Shown here: positions 44,613 to 53,769 of the stretch, in pieces
Position numbering within the stretch: position 1 is the first letter of the stretch
How the letters are laid out: every line of letters begins with the position of its first letter
Source of the DNA: Bradyrhizobium roseum
GTDB taxonomy: Bacteria > Pseudomonadota > Alphaproteobacteria > Rhizobiales > Xanthobacteraceae
Direction: 5' to 3'
Assembly: GCF_030413175.1 (NCBI RefSeq)
Contig: NZ_CP129212.1
Location: forward strand, 1,054,001 to 1,118,000
Length of the DNA stretch: 64,000 nucleotides
Made by a program: the position numbers and the translations under genes
Notes under the pieces: model-generated
Databases searched by the model: none
What the model saw: only the letters and a program-made list of their open reading frames with translations
What the model was told of the DNA's origin: nothing

Positions 44613-45347
44613 ATGAACGAACTGGATTTCAGTGGCAGGCAGGTCTTGGTGGTGGGCGGCTCGAGCGGCATCGGCAACGGCATCGCGCAGGCGTTTCGCG
44701 CCAAGGGTGCGAAGGTGGCCGTCTGCGGCACCCGCGCCAGCGCCGCCGACTACTCGCCCGACGAAGGCTCGCATCTCGAAGGGCTGAACTATTTTCAGCT
44801 CGACGTCAGCAACGCGCAGGCGATCGAAGCGCTGAAGCCGCCGTTTGAAAAGCTCGACGTGCTGGTGCTGGCGCAAGGCGCGGTGATCTATCGCCGCGGC
44901 GAATTCGAGATGGACGGCTTTCGAAAAGTGCTGGAAGTCAATCTGATGAGCCTGATGGCGTGCGCGATGAAATTTCAGCCGATGCTGAGCGCGAGCAAGG
45001 GGTCGCTGATCATCGTCAGCTCCACCGCGGCCTATCACTCCACCATGGGCAACCCGGCCTACAACGCCTCGAAGACCGGCGCGGTCGGTCTGACCCGCAC
45101 GCTCGGCGAGGCCTGGGCCGAGAACGGCATTCGCGTCAACGGCATCGCGCCCGGCCTGGTCGATACCAAGATGACCAAGGCGACGACGGCCAATCCGAAA
45201 CGCCTGGAAGGCGCGCTGGAGCGGATTCCGTTGAAGCGGCTCGGTACGCCCGCCGACATGGCCGGCGCGGCCTTGTTCCTGGCCTCGCCGTTGTCGTCCT
45301 ACATCATCGGGCAAACCCTGGTGGTCGATGGCGGGCTGATCCTTTGA
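44613..45347 (+). CDS. Short-chain dehydrogenase/reductase
   Basis: A 244-residue SDR with 'VLVVGGSSGIGNGIAQAFRAKGAKVAVCGTRAS' (a basic Arg after strand 2, suggesting NADP) and catalytic 'VSSTAAYHSTMGNPAYNASKTGAVGLTRTLGEAWAENGIRVN', ending 'IIGQTLVVDGGLIL'. The start is the ATG at 44613, after gggacggg. It is divergent from the preceding SDR across a 125-bp shared region, which may be jointly regulated; the two may act on the same compound class (inference). Confidence 0.85.
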   Translation: MNELDFSGRQVLVVGGSSGIGNGIAQAFRAKGAKVAVCGTRASAADYSPDEGSHLEGLNYFQLDVSNAQAIEALKPPFEKLDVLVLAQGAVIYRRGEFEMDGFRKVLEVNLMSLMACAMKFQPMLSASKGSLIIVSSTAAYHSTMGNPAYNASKTGAVGLTRTLGEAWAENGIRVNGIAPGLVDTKMTKATTANPKRLEGALERIPLKRLGTPADMAGAALFLASPLSSYIIGQTLVVDGGLIL

Positions 45348-45443
45348 GCCTGAAATCTTGAACCGCGGCATTTCGCAAGCTTGAGGAACCCGAACGGGTC
45401 TCGCCGGTTAGCCCTCCAGAAATTCCGGAAACAAGGAGAGACC

Positions 45444-45815
45444 ATGATGGACAAGGATCGGATTGCCGGTTCGGCCAAGGATTTTGCGGGTAAGGTCGAA
45501 AGCACCGTCGGCGACTTGGCCGGGGATGCGAAGACCCAGGCCGAGGGCCGCGCGCGCGAAGCCGCCGGCACCGTGCAAAATATCTACGGCCAGGCCAAGG
45601 ACGCCGCCCGCGACGCTACGGATGCGGCGGTCAACTACGCCAAGGACGCCTATGACAACAGCGGCGACACCGTTCGCAGCGGTCAGCAGGCGGTGGCCAA
45701 GACCGTGCAGGAAAATCCGCTCGGCGCGCTGCTGGTGGCAGGCGGCATCGGATTTGCCTTGGCGATGCTGATGTCGCGCCCGGCGCGCCGTCCGCCGTCG
45801 CGCTTCCGCTACTAA
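45444..45815 (+). CDS. CsbD-like/DUF883-like stress protein with C-terminal membrane anchor
   Basis: A 123-residue protein. The N-terminal 60 residues are CsbD-like ('DKDRIAGSAKDFAGKVESTVGDLAGDAKTQAEGRAREAAGTVQNIYGQAKD'). The C-terminus is a glycine-zipper membrane segment ('NPLGALLVAGGIGFALAMLM') resembling the YqjD group. An aaggagag site sits just before the ATG pair at 45444. Probably a stress-inducible membrane-associated protein. It combines features of the two small families encoded near 17 and 21 kb. Confidence 0.8.
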   Translation: MMDKDRIAGSAKDFAGKVESTVGDLAGDAKTQAEGRAREAAGTVQNIYGQAKDAARDATDAAVNYAKDAYDNSGDTVRSGQQAVAKTVQENPLGALLVAGGIGFALAMLMSRPARRPPSRFRY

Positions 45816-45838
45816 GGTCAGAACACGGAAGCACCCCA

Positions 45839-45876
45839 TGCCCCGGACGCCAGCCTTGCGGCTGCGCTCCGGGGCA
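45839..45876. terminator. Long GC-rich hairpin downstream of the CsbD-like gene
   Basis: TGCCCCGGA and TCCGGGGCA are perfect outer arms, and the inner arms (gcc/ggc around ttgc) extend the stem. A short T-rich tract follows on the plus side. It may be a terminator, a REP-like unit, or both. Confidence 0.5.
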
Positions 45877-45980
45877 TTTCTGCATGGGGCTGTTTCGATA
45901 TCTTGGTTTGGAGCGATGACGTGTTCACCCGGCGGTGCGATGTACCGTCGGGTAAACAACGCATGTCTGGCGAGGATCTT

Positions 45981-47537
45981 GGCCGTGTAAAAACCCCATT
46001 CCAGAGAAGCCGGAGAGAAGGTCGGACCGGTCGGCCTCAGGCCGCGATCGCGGCCATCAACGGCTTGGTCCCAACGATGTTCATAACCCGGGTCAGATTG
46101 TAGGCCAGGACCGAGAGGGCCATCTCGGCGGCTACTTTAGGAAGCGTTTTGGTCAGGAAGTGCGTCGCACCCATGCGCGCTTTCATGGTGCCGAACGGAT
46201 GCTCGACGGTCTCGCGACGTAGTCGCATGGCGAGCGGGTTCGCATCGAGCCGCTGCTGCACGGCGTCGAGCAGATGCTCGTGTTCCCATCGTGTGATCCG
46301 TCGCTCGGACCCGGGCGTGCACTGGGATTTGATCGAACAATTCTTGCAGGCGTTGGTCCAGTAGCGCCTCAGCATCTTGTCGGCTTCTTCGTTTGTATAG
46401 CGATAAGGCAAACGCTCCCCGGCCGGACAACGATAGGCATCGTCCTCCGGCAAATAGACGAAGTCCTGCTTGCCGAAGCGTCCGTCCGACTTGGCGCCCG
46501 AAGTCATCGGCTTGGGCAGGGTTATCGTGATGCCGGCCTCGTGGCAGGCGAGGATCTCCGGGCTGTTGAAGTAGCCGCGGTCGGCAACGGCCTCGAGGGT
46601 CTCGGTCTGCAATACAGCCTTTGCTTGCCTGGCCATATTGGCGAGTTGCGCCCGATCCGAGCCGCTGTTCGTCACCTCATGGGTAATGATCAGGTGATGA
46701 TCGGTATCCACAGCGACCTGCACGTTGTAGCCGACGACGCCCGAGCCACGGCCGCTGGTTGCCATCGAGCGACTGTCGGGGTCGGTCAGAGATATCTGCT
46801 GGTCGGGCGAAGCCAGCATCTGCTTCTCGTAGACAGCAAGCTTGCCCATTTGCTCCTTCACCTTCGCCAGCTTCTCCTTGAGTCTCGTCACCTTCCCGGC
46901 CAGCGCTTCGGTCGGCTCCTGCCGGTCGGCGGTGTCAAGCTGGCTCAGATAGCGGGCAACGCTTTCCTCCAGTTGGGCACGCCGCCGCTCCACCTTTGCC
47001 CGCGTGAAGTTCCTGTCCCGGTTGTTCACGGCCTTGAACTTGCTGCCATCGATGGCAACGCTCGCCGTCGCGAGAAGGCCCATCTCACGGCAAAGCTCAA
47101 CGAAGCGCGCGCAGACCTTGCGGAGCCCCAGGCCGTTGTCCTTGCGGAAGTCTGCGATCGTCTTGTGATCAGGCACGAGCCGGCCCAGCAGCCACATGAC
47201 TTCGACATTGCGACCGGCCTCTCGCTCCAGCCGCCGGCTCGACTGCACCCGGTTAAGGTAGCCGTAGATGTAAAGCTTCAGGAGAACCGAGGGATGGTAC
47301 GACGGCCGTCCGGTCGCCGCCGGGTCCACCCCATCGAAGCCCATTTCCGCCAAATCTAGCGCATCGACAAACACGTCGATCACCCGAACCGGGTTGCCTT
47401 CGTCAATGAAATCATCGAGGCATTCGGGCAGCAGCGTCGATTGCCCACGATCCGCCTCTTCAATGAAGCGCCTCATCAATTCTCTCCCGAGAATCATCGA
47501 GGGAATCATAGCAGCGCAATGGCGTTTTCACACAGCC
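45981..47537. mobile_element. Intact IS1182-family insertion sequence
   Basis: Imperfect terminal inverted repeats flank one transposase gene. The left end, GGCCGTGTAAAAACCCCATT at 45981, matches the reverse complement of the right end, GGCTGTGTGAAAACGCCATT ending at 47537, at 17 of 20 positions. The element is about 1.56 kb. The right end lies only four bases past the stop codon of the DUF459 gene. 'aggatc' occurs close to both outer edges but offset by two bases on the left, so target duplication is uncertain. Confidence 0.75.
46037..47476 (-). CDS. IS1182 family transposase
   Basis: A 479-residue DDE transposase. The N-terminal DUF772-like domain is 'LDLAEMGFDGVDPAATGRPSYHPSVLLKLYIYGYLNRVQSSRRLEREAGRNVEVMWLLGRLVPDHKTIADFRKDN'. 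The catalytic fold follows ('VAIDGSKFKAVNNRD' with the first Asp, 'EAVADRGYFNSPEI' with the second, 'RRETVEHPFGTMK' with the Glu). A cysteine-rich segment, 'CKNCSIKSQCTPG', is near residue 390. The ATG at 47476, with gggagag six bases upstream, is the likely start; the frame opens at 47509. No frameshift is seen, so it may be active. Confidence 0.9.
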   Translation of the reverse strand: MRRFIEEADRGQSTLLPECLDDFIDEGNPVRVIDVFVDALDLAEMGFDGVDPAATGRPSYHPSVLLKLYIYGYLNRVQSSRRLEREAGRNVEVMWLLGRLVPDHKTIADFRKDNGLGLRKVCARFVELCREMGLLATASVAIDGSKFKAVNNRDRNFTRAKVERRRAQLEESVARYLSQLDTADRQEPTEALAGKVTRLKEKLAKVKEQMGKLAVYEKQMLASPDQQISLTDPDSRSMATSGRGSGVVGYNVQVAVDTDHHLIITHEVTNSGSDRAQLANMARQAKAVLQTETLEAVADRGYFNSPEILACHEAGITITLPKPMTSGAKSDGRFGKQDFVYLPEDDAYRCPAGERLPYRYTNEEADKMLRRYWTNACKNCSIKSQCTPGSERRITRWEHEHLLDAVQQRLDANPLAMRLRRETVEHPFGTMKARMGATHFLTKTLPKVAAEMALSVLAYNLTRVMNIVGTKPLMAAIAA

Positions 47538-47541
47538 AGGA

Positions 47542-49305
47542 TCAGAAGCGGCTGAGATTGCCCGGCGGGACTTCTGCCGATCGACCGACGCTGCCCGGCG
47601 GGCGCGGCGCGCCTGGATTGGCCGGTCCGCGCGGTGCGGCGGCGGGCGGCGGTCCGGGCGGGCGCGGTGCGGGACCAAAGCCGCCGAAGAAGTCGCGCAA
47701 GGACGGCTGCGGGTTGGTTTGCGCCGGTCGGATCTGCATCGGCGGTGGCGGCAGTTGCTGCTGCTGTCGTCTTGGCTGCTGGAATGTTTGCTGCGGCGGC
47801 GGCAACAGAAGCTGCTTTTGCGCGGGGGCTGCTGCCGCGGCCGGCCCGCCGCTGGGCGTCGCGGCCGCTACCGGCGTGTCGCCTCGGGCCTGCTCGCGGC
47901 CGATCTCCCGTCGCGGCCAGGCGTAATCGTCGGCGCGGCCGGCTGGTGCAGCCAGCGCTTCACCCTTTACCAGTGTTCGTGCCGCCAGCGCGTCGACCGA
48001 GGCCGGGCGCGAGCCGGGACCGCCGAGCAGCTGATCGGTGCCGACATTGGAGGCCACCAGCGGCATCACCGGTCCGGCCAACGGACGCGGTGCCGGCTGT
48101 CCCGGCACCACATTGGCGTCTGGCGTTACCGGTTCGATCGGCACGGCGATCGGCCCGGAGCGGGCGGCCAGCAGGCGCGTTACCTCGCGCTCCACATAAT
48201 GCGCGAGCTTGCGCGCACCGGCCTTTGTGAAGAACACGCCGTCGGCGGCGCGCAACTGGCGGATCTGGCCTTCGAAGTCGGGGCCCTTCTGCAGGAAGCG
48301 GCCGGCCTCATCGACAAAGCCGTCCCAGACATCGACGTAGGTAATGCCGGCCTTGCCGGCGCCGTCGCGGTACAGCGCATCGAGGTACAGCATGTCGGAC
48401 GTTCCGCGCTGGCCGCGGATGGCGGGCAGGCCGACCCACAGCACCGGCACGCCCTTGGATTTCAGCACGCCGATAAGCTCTTCGATCTTCTTGGCGTAGA
48501 GTTCGACCCAGCGCTCGTCGCGAAACTCGTAGAGCCCGCCGCCCGAACGCGCGCTCTTTTCGGGGGCGCTGATTTGCGGCGTGTCGTTGTCGGCGGCGTC
48601 GTCGGGCGACAGTTCGGCATCGACCGGCTTGTCGTCGCGCTTCGCGGCATCGGCCGAACCTTCCGGCTTCGCCTTGGGGTCTGCCGGTTTGGCGTCCGCC
48701 GGCTTCGCGTCGGTCTTGGCATCCGTCTTGCCGCGCGCGTCCTTCTTGTCGTCTTTCTTTTCGGTCTTCTTCTCGGTCGCCGCCTCGCGGATCGCGACGC
48801 GATCGTGCAGGCCGAGCATGACGACGATGGCGTCGGGCTTTTCGGTCGCGAGAATGGCCTTGGCCGCAGCAATCCAGTCGGCGGGCTCGCCGCGCGGCTG
48901 ATACTTGATCAGGCCGGAGACGGTCTTGTGCTTGCGGATCACGCCCATGTCGGGCTGCTCGGAATAGGCGTCTTCGAGCCCATAGCCGAGCCAGTCGGCC
49001 ATGGCGTCGCCCAGCACCAGAACGTTACGCTCGGCGACCGTGTCGCGCTTGGCCGGACCCGGTGCGCGCGAAAAATCCTGGCGCGGCGCCTGTTGCGGGG
49101 CCTGCTGCTGGAATGGCTGAAAGAAATCGCCGCCAAACCAGCCGCCGCCGCGCTGTGGCGACTGGCGCTGCGGCGGGCCGCCGAAATTGAAGAACTGCGC
49201 CGACGCCGGGCCGACGATCCCGATCAGGAGCGCGATCGCAACCGCCAGCGCCACCAGCGGACCGGTGTCGGTGAACACGTGCAAAAAGGACGTTGGCTTT
49301 CGCAT
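47542..49305 (-). CDS. DUF459 (SGNH-hydrolase-like) exported protein
   Basis: A 587-residue protein with a signal/anchor (about residues 14-37). A Gln/Pro-rich linker precedes an SGNH-type domain from about residue 95 ('NVLVLGDAMADWLGYGLED', 'AIVVMLGLHDR', 'ITYVDVWDGFVDEAGRF', 'AADGVFFTKAGARKLAHYVEREV'). A Lys/Asp/Ala-rich insert (about 180-245) interrupts it, and a long Pro/Gln-rich tail follows. The usual nucleophile Ser of block I (GDS) is Ala here, and the DxxH His appears to be Phe, so catalysis is doubtful. An IS is inserted right after its stop codon. Confidence 0.75.
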   Translation of the reverse strand: MRKPTSFLHVFTDTGPLVALAVAIALLIGIVGPASAQFFNFGGPPQRQSPQRGGGWFGGDFFQPFQQQAPQQAPRQDFSRAPGPAKRDTVAERNVLVLGDAMADWLGYGLEDAYSEQPDMGVIRKHKTVSGLIKYQPRGEPADWIAAAKAILATEKPDAIVVMLGLHDRVAIREAATEKKTEKKDDKKDARGKTDAKTDAKPADAKPADPKAKPEGSADAAKRDDKPVDAELSPDDAADNDTPQISAPEKSARSGGGLYEFRDERWVELYAKKIEELIGVLKSKGVPVLWVGLPAIRGQRGTSDMLYLDALYRDGAGKAGITYVDVWDGFVDEAGRFLQKGPDFEGQIRQLRAADGVFFTKAGARKLAHYVEREVTRLLAARSGPIAVPIEPVTPDANVVPGQPAPRPLAGPVMPLVASNVGTDQLLGGPGSRPASVDALAARTLVKGEALAAPAGRADDYAWPRREIGREQARGDTPVAAATPSGGPAAAAAPAQKQLLLPPPQQTFQQPRRQQQQLPPPPMQIRPAQTNPQPSLRDFFGGFGPAPRPPGPPPAAAPRGPANPGAPRPPGSVGRSAEVPPGNLSRF

Positions 49306-49462
49306 CCGGCTCAGTCGCAATGGGGGTCGCAAGACGTCAAATATAGTAGCGGAATCGGGCTGCAAGCGGGCAGGTTTTCCCCATAAACCGGGGTTCCGGC
49401 CGAATCGTCAAGCTTTCTGCCGAATCGTGGTTTTCAGGGGCCGTTTTGCCCGGAAAAGGACG

Positions 49463-50839
49463 TCAGCGCCCCCTCAGCCGCTCCAGCACGTCGGAGGAGG
49501 CGAATCCGTCCGCGGGCGTGCCGATCGAGGCCTGGAAGCCGCGCAGCGCCTCCCGGGTCTGGCCGCCGAACTGGCCGTCCGGCGTGCCCTTGTAGTAGCC
49601 GCGCTGGGCCAGCAGCTGCTGCAGTTCCAGCCGCTCGGCCCGCGACAGCACCCGTTCGTGCCGCGGCCATGGCTGCACAAAGGGCGGGCCGCCGCGCAGG
49701 CGGTCGGCGAAATGACCGATCGCCAGCGCATAGGCCTCCGCCGGGTTATATTTCATGATCACCCGAAAGTTCTGCAGCATCAGGAAGCCCGGCCCCTGCG
49801 CACCGGCCGGCGCCAGCAGATAGGCTTTCTCGGTCGTGTCGGGGAACGTCTTGCCGTCGGCCCGCTTCATGCCTTGGCTCTGCCATTGCGCGATCGTCAT
49901 CGCCTTGGCCTTGTCCGCCAGCATGAAATTAAAACCCTCCGGCAGCACCACCTCGTAACCCCAGGTGCGGCCGGTCTGCCAGCCGTCTTTCTTGAGGTTG
50001 TTGGCGGTCGACGCGATCAGGTCGGCGGCGTTGTCAACGACATCGCGGCGGCCGTCGCCGTCGGCATCGACCGCGTAGCGCTTGAAGGCGGTCGGCATGA
50101 ACTGCGTCGGCCCGAAAGCACCGGCCCAGGAGCCCCGCATCTGTTCGGGACGCAGATCGCCGCGGTTGAGGATTTCCAGCGCGGTGAGAAATTCATCCTT
50201 GAAATAGGCCTGGCGGCGGCCCACGCAGGCCAGCGTCGCCGTCGAATTCACCACGTTGCGGTCGCCCATTTGCGTCGAATAGTTCGACTCGATGCCCCAG
50301 ATCGAGGCGACCGCGTAGCGGTCAACGCCGTAAGCCTTCTCCATCGCGTCGAACTGCGGCTTGTATTTGGCGAGGATCTCGCGACCCTTGGCCATGCGGT
50401 TGTCGTTTACGAGGATGTCGAGATAGTCCCAGATCGCCTTGGTGAATTCGGGCTGCGAATCCATCAGGTCCATGATGCGCAGATCGGGCTGGAGATCTGC
50501 GGTGAAGCGCTGGAAGTTTTCCTGGGTGATATTGCGCCGTGCGGCATCGGGCCACATCCCGGCGACGCAGTTCGGAAAGTTTGCGGCGGCTTCCCGGATC
50601 GCGGAAGCCGTCATCAGGGGGTGGCCGGATCCGCCGTCCTCGCCGCTCCAGGGGGGTGGGCTGCCGTTGGGGCCGGGCGCGGCCTGCGGTGCCGGGGCGG
50701 ACTTCGGACCGGAGAAAATGTTGCCGAAAAAGTTCGAGCCCCCGGTGCCGGAGGAGGGGTCTTGGGATTGGGCGTGAGACGTTCCGCTGGAACACAACAG
50801 CGCGGCCGCGATTAGCATCGCGCCGGTTCGATTGCTCAT
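49463..50839 (-). CDS. Lytic murein transglycosylase (MltB-type) with peptidoglycan-binding domain
   Basis: A 458-residue exported enzyme cleaving the glycan strands of peptidoglycan. Signal peptide residues 1-23 end in SHA. The SLT_2/MltB domain runs from about residue 70 to 370, with catalytic Glu in 'ASIWGIESNYSTQMGDRNVVNSTATLA' and 'GSWAGAFGPTQFMPTAFKRYAVDADGDGRRDVVDNAADLIASTANNL'. A C-terminal PG_binding_1 domain follows ('LELQQLLAQRGYYKGTPDGQFGGQTREALRGFQ'). The ATG at 50839 begins the signal peptide; the frame opens at 50917. Confidence 0.92.
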   Translation of the reverse strand: MSNRTGAMLIAAALLCSSGTSHAQSQDPSSGTGGSNFFGNIFSGPKSAPAPQAAPGPNGSPPPWSGEDGGSGHPLMTASAIREAAANFPNCVAGMWPDAARRNITQENFQRFTADLQPDLRIMDLMDSQPEFTKAIWDYLDILVNDNRMAKGREILAKYKPQFDAMEKAYGVDRYAVASIWGIESNYSTQMGDRNVVNSTATLACVGRRQAYFKDEFLTALEILNRGDLRPEQMRGSWAGAFGPTQFMPTAFKRYAVDADGDGRRDVVDNAADLIASTANNLKKDGWQTGRTWGYEVVLPEGFNFMLADKAKAMTIAQWQSQGMKRADGKTFPDTTEKAYLLAPAGAQGPGFLMLQNFRVIMKYNPAEAYALAIGHFADRLRGGPPFVQPWPRHERVLSRAERLELQQLLAQRGYYKGTPDGQFGGQTREALRGFQASIGTPADGFASSDVLERLRGR

Positions 50840-51079
50840 GCCGCGCTCCATTGGACCCATGCCGTACCCGCCCATCGCAACCAGCCCTGCGCCAAAAGGC
50901 CCTGTTACAGTTTCCAATAGCTTAACAGAGGGGATCTTGTTGTCGCACCCTGCGCACGCAAGGGGCGCGCTTGATCTTCATACATCCGCCTTTGTTCAGG
51001 GGTGCAAACCGGCTACCAACGTGCAATCTAAGCACTTTCCGCATTTCCAGCTGTTCCATAGCAAGGCTCTCGACATCCC

Positions 51080-51961
51080 ATGAAAATCCGCAAAGCCGTC
51101 TTCCCGGTCGCCGGCCTCGGCACCCGCGTCCTGCCCGCCACCAAGGCGATGCCGAAGGAAATGCTGACCATCGTCGACAAGCCGCTGATCCAGTACGTGT
51201 ACGACGAGGCGAGGGAGGCCGGCATCGAGCATTTCATCTTCGTCACCGGGCGCAACAAGGGCGTGATCGAGGACCATTTCGACCGGATGTTCGAACTCGA
51301 CACCACACTCGCCGCGCGCGGCAACAAGAAGGCCGAACAGGATATTCTGGCGCGCGACCAGCCGGAAGCGGGCGCCACCAGCTTTACGCGCCAGCAGGCG
51401 CCGCTGGGTCTCGGGCACGCGGTCTGGTGCGCGCGCGACATCGTCGGCGATGAGCCGTTCGCGGTGGTGCTGCCGGACGAACTGGTGCTGAACGACCCAG
51501 GGTGCCTGAAGCAGATGATCGAGGCCGCCAACAGGCTCGGTGACAAATCCAACCTGCTTGCGGTGGAAGCCGTGCCCGACGATCTCACCCATCAATACGG
51601 CATCTGCGGCGTCGGCAGGCGGCTCGACAAGAACGTGTTCGAGGTCGACGGCATGGTGGAGAAGCCGGCGAAGGGCACCGCGCCATCGAACCTGTCGATC
51701 ACCGGGCGCTACATCCTGCAGCCCGAAATCTTCAAGATCCTGGCAACGCAGGAGCGCGGCGCGGGTAACGAGATCCAGCTCACCGACGCGATGAAAACGC
51801 TGGCGAAGACGCAAAACTTCTACGGCGTCGAGTTCGAAGGCGAGCGGCACGATTGCGGCTCGAAACCCGGCTTCCTGCGCGCCAACATCGCCTACGGCAT
51901 GGCGCGCGATGATCTGCGCGATGGGCTGCGCGCGGAGATGAAGAAGTATCTGGAGAAGTGA
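51080..51961 (+). CDS. galU: UTP--glucose-1-phosphate uridylyltransferase
   Basis: A 293-residue enzyme making UDP-glucose for exopolysaccharide, LPS and cyclic glucan synthesis. It has the nucleotide-binding signature 'KAVFPVAGLGTRVLPATKAMPKEML' at residues 4-28, 'LGLGHAVWCARDIVGDEPFAVVLPDELV' near 110-137, 'GMVEKPAKGTAPSNLSITGRYIL' and 'DCGSKPGFLRANI'. Length is standard. It stands alone by spacing. Confidence 0.96.
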   Translation: MKIRKAVFPVAGLGTRVLPATKAMPKEMLTIVDKPLIQYVYDEAREAGIEHFIFVTGRNKGVIEDHFDRMFELDTTLAARGNKKAEQDILARDQPEAGATSFTRQQAPLGLGHAVWCARDIVGDEPFAVVLPDELVLNDPGCLKQMIEAANRLGDKSNLLAVEAVPDDLTHQYGICGVGRRLDKNVFEVDGMVEKPAKGTAPSNLSITGRYILQPEIFKILATQERGAGNEIQLTDAMKTLAKTQNFYGVEFEGERHDCGSKPGFLRANIAYGMARDDLRDGLRAEMKKYLEK

Positions 51962-51987
51962 CGAGAGCAGCTCAACGAGCTGATCTC

Positions 51988-52099
51988 GTCATTCCGGGGC
52001 GCGCGTAGCGCGAACCCGGAATCCAGAGCCGCAAGGGATTCTTTTCCAACAACGCCGAGATTCCGGGTTCGGCTGCGATGCAGCCGCCCCGGAATGACG
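51988..52099. repeat. REP-like palindrome, 'ccggggcg' family (copy B)
   Basis: Outer arms gtcattccggggcg and gccccggaatgac are nearly perfect, with inner 'aacccggaatcc' and 'gattccgggtt' arms. It lies between galU and the converging diguanylate cyclase gene and shares core sequence with the copy at 35066. Confidence 0.65.
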
Positions 52100-52109
52100 T
52101 TGAAGTAAT

Positions 52110-53648
52110 TCAAGCCACCAGCGCCAGCTGCGGCATCGCCGCGAGCACTGACTGATTACGGCCGTTGGCCTTGGCGGCGTAGAGCGCGCGGTCGGCGGCT
52201 TCGATCAGGTCGGGCCAGTTCGATGTCGCGGTCGGCGTCATGCTCGCCACGCCGATACTGACGGTCGTCACGCCGGGATCCTCCGACCATTGTTCGACCT
52301 TGAGGCGAATGGTCTCGGCGATGGCGAAGGCTTCGATCGCCGAAAGACCCGGCAGCAGCACCGCGAATTCCTCGCCGCCGAAGCGCGCCGGACAATCGCC
52401 CGACCGTTGCACCGAGTCCGAGATGCAGATCGCGATGCCGACCAGCACCTGGTCGCCAGCCTGATGGCCGTAGGTGTCGTTATAGGCCTTGAAGCGATCG
52501 GCATCGATCATCAGCACGGCGATCGGAGTTTGGCCGCGCGCCGCACGACGCCATTCCATGTCGATTTCCGAGTCAAATCTGCGCCGGTTCCTCAGACCCG
52601 TGAGTGCGTCGGTCGTCGCCAGCTCTTCCAATTTTTCCTCGGCCTCGGCGCGACGCCCGATCTCGCGTGCGAGAAACAGCGTGGTGCCACCGACGAACAG
52701 GATAAGCACCATCATGATTATTCCGATCCGCAGCACTTCGCGGTGCCAAAGGTTCAGGATGCTCGCGAGCGGCTTTCCGACCACCACGAAAAACAAGCTC
52801 GTGCTGCCGCTCCGGACATAAAGCCGCGGTATCGAATCGACCGGGCCGACGCCGGCATAGGCCGCATCAGCCTTGAGATTCTCTGCGCGCCAACTCGGCC
52901 GTTCGGACAAGTTCTTTCCGATGATCTCGAGGTCGAATGGCGTCCGCATGATGATCGTACGGTCGCTGCGCAGCACGGTGATCGTGTCGCCGGGGTTGAG
53001 GTTGAGCCGGCCGAACAGGTCATGAAAATAGCTGAAACGGATCGAGCCCACCACGACGCCGAGGAAGCCACCCTCGGCATCGGTGATGCGTCGGCTGAGC
53101 ACGATCGAATAGGCACCGCGGCGTACCATCGGGCGGCTCACATACAGGCCCAGGTCGGGATCGGCGCGATGAACCGTGAAATACTCCTCGTCGGCGCGAT
53201 TCTCCGGCGGCGGATCGAGACTGGCCGCATCGTGAGTCAGTTTGCCCTGGGCGTCGAAGACCTGGATCACGCCAAAATGCTTGGCGGTGGCGGCATGATC
53301 GAACAGGATCAAGTGCTGAATTTCCCGGCTGACGCCCCGGACATCCGGCATCATCAGATTGCTGGCGACGGCGCGCAACGAAAGGTCGTACAGCTCGATG
53401 TTCCGACTGATGTCGGCATCGATGCCGGAAGCAAGATTTTCCAGGGTCTGGCGCGCGAGTTCTTCCTCGCCGCGCCGCATGTCGAGCATGACGCTGCTGC
53501 AGATCGCGGTGAAGCCGATCACGGTGGCGATCGACGACGCGATCAACAGTTTCGCGGACAACCGCCAGGGTCGGCGGCCGGAGTCTTTCCTGCACCACCC
53601 CTTCCTGGCCCCATCGCTCTGTCGTCCGAATAGCATCGACCGCTCCAA
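52110..53648 (-). CDS. Membrane-bound diguanylate cyclase with periplasmic Cache-like sensor
   Basis: A 512-residue protein making cyclic di-GMP. One membrane helix (about residues 33-55) leads to a periplasmic dCache-like domain ('YFTVHRADPDLGLYVSRPMVRRGAYSIVLSRRITDAEGGFLGVVVGSI'). A second helix (about 305-325), a short coiled coil and a GGDEF domain from about 345 follow. The active-site motif is GGEEF. 'RSGD' lies five residues before it, matching the RxxD inhibitory I-site, so product inhibition is expected. The signal sensed is unknown; such Cache domains bind small organic ligands. Confidence 0.9.
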   Translation of the reverse strand: MERSMLFGRQSDGARKGWCRKDSGRRPWRLSAKLLIASSIATVIGFTAICSSVMLDMRRGEEELARQTLENLASGIDADISRNIELYDLSLRAVASNLMMPDVRGVSREIQHLILFDHAATAKHFGVIQVFDAQGKLTHDAASLDPPPENRADEEYFTVHRADPDLGLYVSRPMVRRGAYSIVLSRRITDAEGGFLGVVVGSIRFSYFHDLFGRLNLNPGDTITVLRSDRTIIMRTPFDLEIIGKNLSERPSWRAENLKADAAYAGVGPVDSIPRLYVRSGSTSLFFVVVGKPLASILNLWHREVLRIGIIMMVLILFVGGTTLFLAREIGRRAEAEEKLEELATTDALTGLRNRRRFDSEIDMEWRRAARGQTPIAVLMIDADRFKAYNDTYGHQAGDQVLVGIAICISDSVQRSGDCPARFGGEEFAVLLPGLSAIEAFAIAETIRLKVEQWSEDPGVTTVSIGVASMTPTATSNWPDLIEAADRALYAAKANGRNQSVLAAMPQLALVA

Positions 53649-53769
53649 GAAACCCCGTATGTATCCGGATACGTTGTTGCGGCCTTAAACGGCGACAGCG
53701 ACATGAGAATGAGTTAACGCTTGGTTGCCGGGAGCGACGGTTTTTTGCATATCGCCATTGGAGACAAGG

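Noticed and set aside
47719..49386. 555-codon plus-strand frame
   Set aside because: Antisense to the DUF459 gene, whose signal peptide and SGNH-like blocks are convincing.
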